Assembly: GCA_029858925.1 (NCBI GenBank)
Contig: JAOUEB010000033.1
Coordinates: 1 to 8,916, forward strand
Source of the DNA: Nitrospira sp.
GTDB lineage: Bacteria; Nitrospirota; Nitrospiria; Nitrospirales; Nitrospiraceae
DNA length: 8,916 bases
Direction of reading: 5' to 3'
This document shows positions 6,686 to 8,916 of this stretch, one piece after another; the first letter of the stretch is position 1, and each line of letters begins with the position of its first letter. The notes under the pieces are model-generated. The model had not been told where the DNA came from. It worked only from the letters and a program-made list of their open reading frames with translations, and made no database searches. Made by a program: the position numbers and the translations under genes.

Positions 6686-6720
6686 TCGGCTTCATGATCG
6701 ACTTCGGTTGCGGCAAAGCG
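6661..6720 (+). repeat. Imperfect direct repeats of the SUMF1 gene tail
   Basis: The 10-mer GATCGRCTTY occurs three times, at 6661-6670, 6684-6693 and 6696-6705. The first copy lies in the SUMF1 C-terminal codons. The match between copies one and three extends to about 22 bases with 16 identities, so 6697 onward translates to an echo (IDFGCGKA) of the protein's last residues (IGFRCAK). It reads as an old short duplication just after the stop codon. Confidence 0.45.
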
Positions 6721-6728
6721 CCCTTTTC

Positions 6729-6757
6729 TTGGTAAGAGCCGGACCCCGTGCTAGCAT
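6729..6757 (+). promoter_or_regulatory. Extended -10 promoter giving a near-leaderless AAA message
   Basis: TTGGTA (6729-6734) and TAGCAT (6752-6757) are 17 bases apart, four of six matches each. TGC directly before the -10 (6749-6751) gives the extended TGn element. The expected start, about seven bases past the -10, falls near 6764, three bases before the ATG at 6767. That fits the absence of any Shine-Dalgarno sequence there. Confidence 0.4.
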
Positions 6758-6766
6758 TTTTCGATC

Positions 6767-8326
6767 ATGCCCCTTTCAACCAGCGTCCATGACCTCCGCA
6801 TTCTGATCCGTTCTTCCCATCCTTTGATCATCATCGAGACAGTGGAAGAGGAGCGGGTGTCGGATTTGCTGCAATCGGTGACCGCGCAAGAACGGATGCC
6901 GCTCTTCGAATGGTCCGTCACCAGAGGGCTCACGCGCGCCGACGAACCGGCGCTCAGCAAAATGACCGCCATGCCGCTGGCCCTGCTCCAACACCTCCAG
7001 ACCTTGACCGTCGAAGCGGTCTTCTGGCTCAAGGACCTTGCGCCGCACCTGCAAGAGCCGCCCGTTGCCCGACAACTCCGGGAAGTCGGAGCAGTCTTCA
7101 GCCGTTCTCGGGCAACCTGTGTGATCACCGGCCATCCCATTACCCTGCCGCTCGACATCGAGAAGCTCGCCGTTCGGCTGAACTTGCAATTGCCGGATCG
7201 AGAAGAACTTCAATCCATGCTCCGAAACGTGCTGCAATCGCTCGGACCGAGAATTTCGACGCACCGGCCCCGATCGACAACTGCAACACAAAGCATCCTC
7301 CATTCCATCGGCGACTCCAAAGCGGCACAACGGGGCCCTTCGGCTCAGGAACGCGACGCCCTTCTCCGCGCCTTGCAAGGGTTGACCCTTCATCAGGCCC
7401 GCCAAATCATCACCCAATGTATTGTCGAAGACGGCACGCTCTCCGCCGATGACGTCCAGAACATCCTAAAGCGCAAGGTGCAGGCGATCAAGGACGGCGG
7501 CCTCCTGGAATACTATCCGCTCGAAGACAATCGGTTCGAGCTGGGGGGATTCGGCAGGCTGAAGTCCTGGCTGGAGCGCGCACAGGTCGGATTTACCGCT
7601 GAAGCCAAAGCATTGAACCTGGCGCCCCCTCGCGGCATCATGCTTGTCGGCGTGCCCGGCTGTGGCAAATCGCTCGCGGCAAAGGCCATCGCGCGCGAGT
7701 GGCAGCTTCCGCTCCTAAAACTCGACGCGGGCCGGTTGTTCGACAAGTTCGTCGGTGAGTCCGAGAAGAATTTTCGCAAGGCGATCGAGACGGCCGAATC
7801 ATTGTCGCCGATCGTCCTCTGGATCGATGAAATTGAAAAGGCGATGGTGACGGGGGGCGGAAGCGGCGAGGCCGATGCGGGCTTGAGCCGGAGGCTATTC
7901 GGCGCCTTCCTCACCTGGCTGCAAGAGAAGAAGCAAGAGGTCTTCGTCGTAGCCACTGCAAACGATCTCTCGTCGCTTCCACCGGAGCTCCTGCGCAAAG
8001 GCCGGTTCGACGAAATATTTTTTGTGGACCTGCCGGACGACGGCGAGCGGGAGGCCATTTGGAACATTCACCTGGGTCTCCGCAAACAGAACAGCGCGCA
8101 ATTCGATCTCGTCAAGATCGTCAGCGCCAGCGACGGTTTCAGCGGCTCCGAGATCGAACAAGCAGTCGTGGCATCGCTCTATCGCGCGCTTCATCACAAG
8201 ACGCCGCTGACAACCGACCTGTTGATCGAAGAATTGACCCATACGGTGCCGCTCTCCGTCACGCGGCGCGAAGATATCGACGGACTCCGGCAGATGGCCC
8301 AAGGCCGATTCGTCAACGTACGGTAA
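6767..8326 (+). CDS. Ycf46-like AAA+ ATPase
   Basis: The product is 519 residues, soluble and presumably cytoplasmic. The N-terminal part (about 8-150: SSHPLIIIETVEEERV, FWLKDLAPHL, LPDREELQSML) matches the P-loop-less N-terminal region of the Ycf46 family. Residues about 190-245 are helical and link to a classical AAA domain (about 255-500). That domain has Walker A GVPGCGKS (295-302), a pore-loop-like FDKFVGESE (325-333), Walker B LWIDEIE (D354, E355), sensor 1 N399 in VVATAND, arginines in LLRKGRFDE (R410, R413) and the C-terminal helical lid (SDGFSGSEIEQAVVASLYRA). All residues needed for ATP hydrolysis are present. Ycf46 is best known from cyanobacteria and algal plastids, where a link to inorganic carbon use has been proposed. 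The substrate is not established, and relatives occur in many non-phototrophs. The ATG lacks a Shine-Dalgarno sequence. A lipoprotein hydrolase gene follows after four bases, so they share a message. Confidence 0.88.
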   Translation: MPLSTSVHDLRILIRSSHPLIIIETVEEERVSDLLQSVTAQERMPLFEWSVTRGLTRADEPALSKMTAMPLALLQHLQTLTVEAVFWLKDLAPHLQEPPVARQLREVGAVFSRSRATCVITGHPITLPLDIEKLAVRLNLQLPDREELQSMLRNVLQSLGPRISTHRPRSTTATQSILHSIGDSKAAQRGPSAQERDALLRALQGLTLHQARQIITQCIVEDGTLSADDVQNILKRKVQAIKDGGLLEYYPLEDNRFELGGFGRLKSWLERAQVGFTAEAKALNLAPPRGIMLVGVPGCGKSLAAKAIAREWQLPLLKLDAGRLFDKFVGESEKNFRKAIETAESLSPIVLWIDEIEKAMVTGGGSGEADAGLSRRLFGAFLTWLQEKKQEVFVVATANDLSSLPPELLRKGRFDEIFFVDLPDDGEREAIWNIHLGLRKQNSAQFDLVKIVSASDGFSGSEIEQAVVASLYRALHHKTPLTTDLLIEELTHTVPLSVTRREDIDGLRQMAQGRFVNVR

Positions 8327-8330
8327 TGCG

Positions 8331-8916
8331 ATGCGACTCTTTTTCATCATAGGGACTATCGCCATTGTGACGTTGGTCGGCTGCGCGACGCCGCCGAGCC
8401 ATCCTCGACCGGAATCATCGGCAATCGAGCGCCTTCGATCGCCGGCGCCGATGGAACATCCGCGCATGCCGATGACGGCGACACGTTCCTGCTGCCGGTC
8501 AGCCCTACCGGGACCCAGCCGAGCGGCGGTCGTACAAACGGCGGCCGCGCTCGTGGGCGCGACCACGATCACAAGCGCGGACCGAAAGATCGCCTACGAC
8601 TGCGCCGGTGTCACACGCGCCGTCTTCTTGAAGCACGGCATCGATCTCTACGACGCTGACGCCGGCGATCCCAAGGCCAACGGCGTCCGGCTTATTTACG
8701 ACCATGTACGACAACAGGGCACAATCCACCGGGGGCCAAACGCCCATCCCGGCGACCTGGTGTTCTTCGACAACACCTGGGACTTCAACGGAGATGGAGA
8801 ACTGAATGATCCTCTGACCCACATCGGCATTGTCGAGCGGATCGAGCCGGACGGCACAGTCGTATTCATTAGCCGCGTTGCCGCCGCGATCCATCGATAC
8901 CGCATGAATCTCCGGC
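8331..8916 (+). CDS. Lipoprotein with NlpC/P60-CHAP-like cysteine hydrolase domain (partial, runs off right edge)
   Basis: The frame is open from the ATG at 8331 to the window edge (195 residues, no stop). Residues 1-18 are a lipoprotein signal (MRLFFIIGTIAIVTLVGC) with lipidated C18, followed by a Pro/Ser/Arg-rich linker to about residue 62. From about 65 the fold reads as an NlpC/P60-CHAP papain-like peptidase or amidase. It has a helix with the presumed nucleophile C91 in AYDCAGVTRAVFLKHGI, then HPGDLVFFDN (139-148), and the presumed catalytic histidine H164 in THIGIVERI. The family cleaves or remodels peptidoglycan cross-bridges or amide bonds. Between the last two motifs sits DFNGDGELND (151-160), an EF-hand-like DxNxDG loop that may bind calcium. 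The start lies four bases after the ATPase stop with little Shine-Dalgarno sequence, suggesting coupled translation. Confidence in the exact subfamily is moderate. Confidence 0.8.
   Translation, partial: MRLFFIIGTIAIVTLVGCATPPSHPRPESSAIERLRSPAPMEHPRMPMTATRSCCRSALPGPSRAAVVQTAAALVGATTITSADRKIAYDCAGVTRAVFLKHGIDLYDADAGDPKANGVRLIYDHVRQQGTIHRGPNAHPGDLVFFDNTWDFNGDGELNDPLTHIGIVERIEPDGTVVFISRVAAAIHRYRMNLR

Noticed and set aside
6706..6719. GG-N10-GC before the AAA gene as a sigma-54 site
   Set aside because: Beyond the GG and GC, the flanking bases do not match the sigma-54 consensus, and a better extended -10 promoter lies closer to the ATG.
8400..8520. Possible compensated frameshift in the linker of the NlpC/P60-like lipoprotein
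   Set aside because: Another frame gives an Asp/Gly/Pro-rich linker with higher GC at third positions, but the annotated frame is open throughout and joins signal peptide and catalytic domain without repair, so there is no need for an error.
7895..8572. Minus-strand frame of 225 codons opposite the end of the AAA gene and the start of the lipoprotein gene
   Set aside because: It runs antisense to conserved AAA motifs and to the lipoprotein signal peptide, and its translation shows no family features.

Overview
The window looks like chromosomal DNA of a moderately GC-rich Gram-negative bacterium. Two predicted lipoproteins, an NtrC-type activator that needs sigma-54, and secreted proteins all imply an envelope with a periplasm. 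The mix of an archaeal/thermophile-style CysD remnant, a soluble PAS-GAF-PAS kinase paired with an NtrC regulator, a SUMF1 protein and a Ycf46-type AAA ATPase resembles Nitrospirota (Nitrospira-like) genomes. That assignment is inferred from gene content and has not been tested.

Layout. Positions 1-181 hold no gene I can support. From about 182 to 4954 everything reads leftwards: the 3' remnant of cysD (182-700, without its PP-loop half), an NtrC-family sigma-54 activator (791-2194), its cytoplasmic sensor kinase (2196-4160, one base from the activator), and an exported protein of unknown function (4301-4954). A divergent promoter region of about 118 bp (4955-5072) follows. From 5073 everything reads rightwards: a coiled-coil lipoprotein (5073-5807), overlapped by four bases by a secreted SUMF1-fold protein (5804-6685), then a Ycf46-like AAA+ ATPase (6767-8326), and four bases later a lipoprotein with an NlpC/P60-like cysteine hydrolase domain that runs off the right edge (8331 onward).

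How the genes may work together. Kinase and regulator form one two-component system that should activate sigma-54 promoters. The only sigma-54-like -24/-12 match I noted between genes lies in the divergent region and points at the unknown exported protein, so that gene is a possible target. The rightward genes suggest an envelope module: one lipoprotein, one secreted SUMF1 protein lacking the catalytic cysteines of formylglycine-generating enzyme, and one lipoprotein hydrolase, with a cytoplasmic ATPase between them. The AAA gene appears to be read from its own promoter as a nearly leaderless message.

I found no rRNA, tRNA, CRISPR array, complete insertion sequence or convincing intrinsic terminator. 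The best leads are the beheaded cysD with a near-identical 10-bp repeat at each end, the possible sigma-54 promoter inside overlapping divergent promoters, the duplicated tail of the SUMF1 gene, the near-leaderless AAA gene, and the calcium-loop-like insert in the NlpC/P60 domain.
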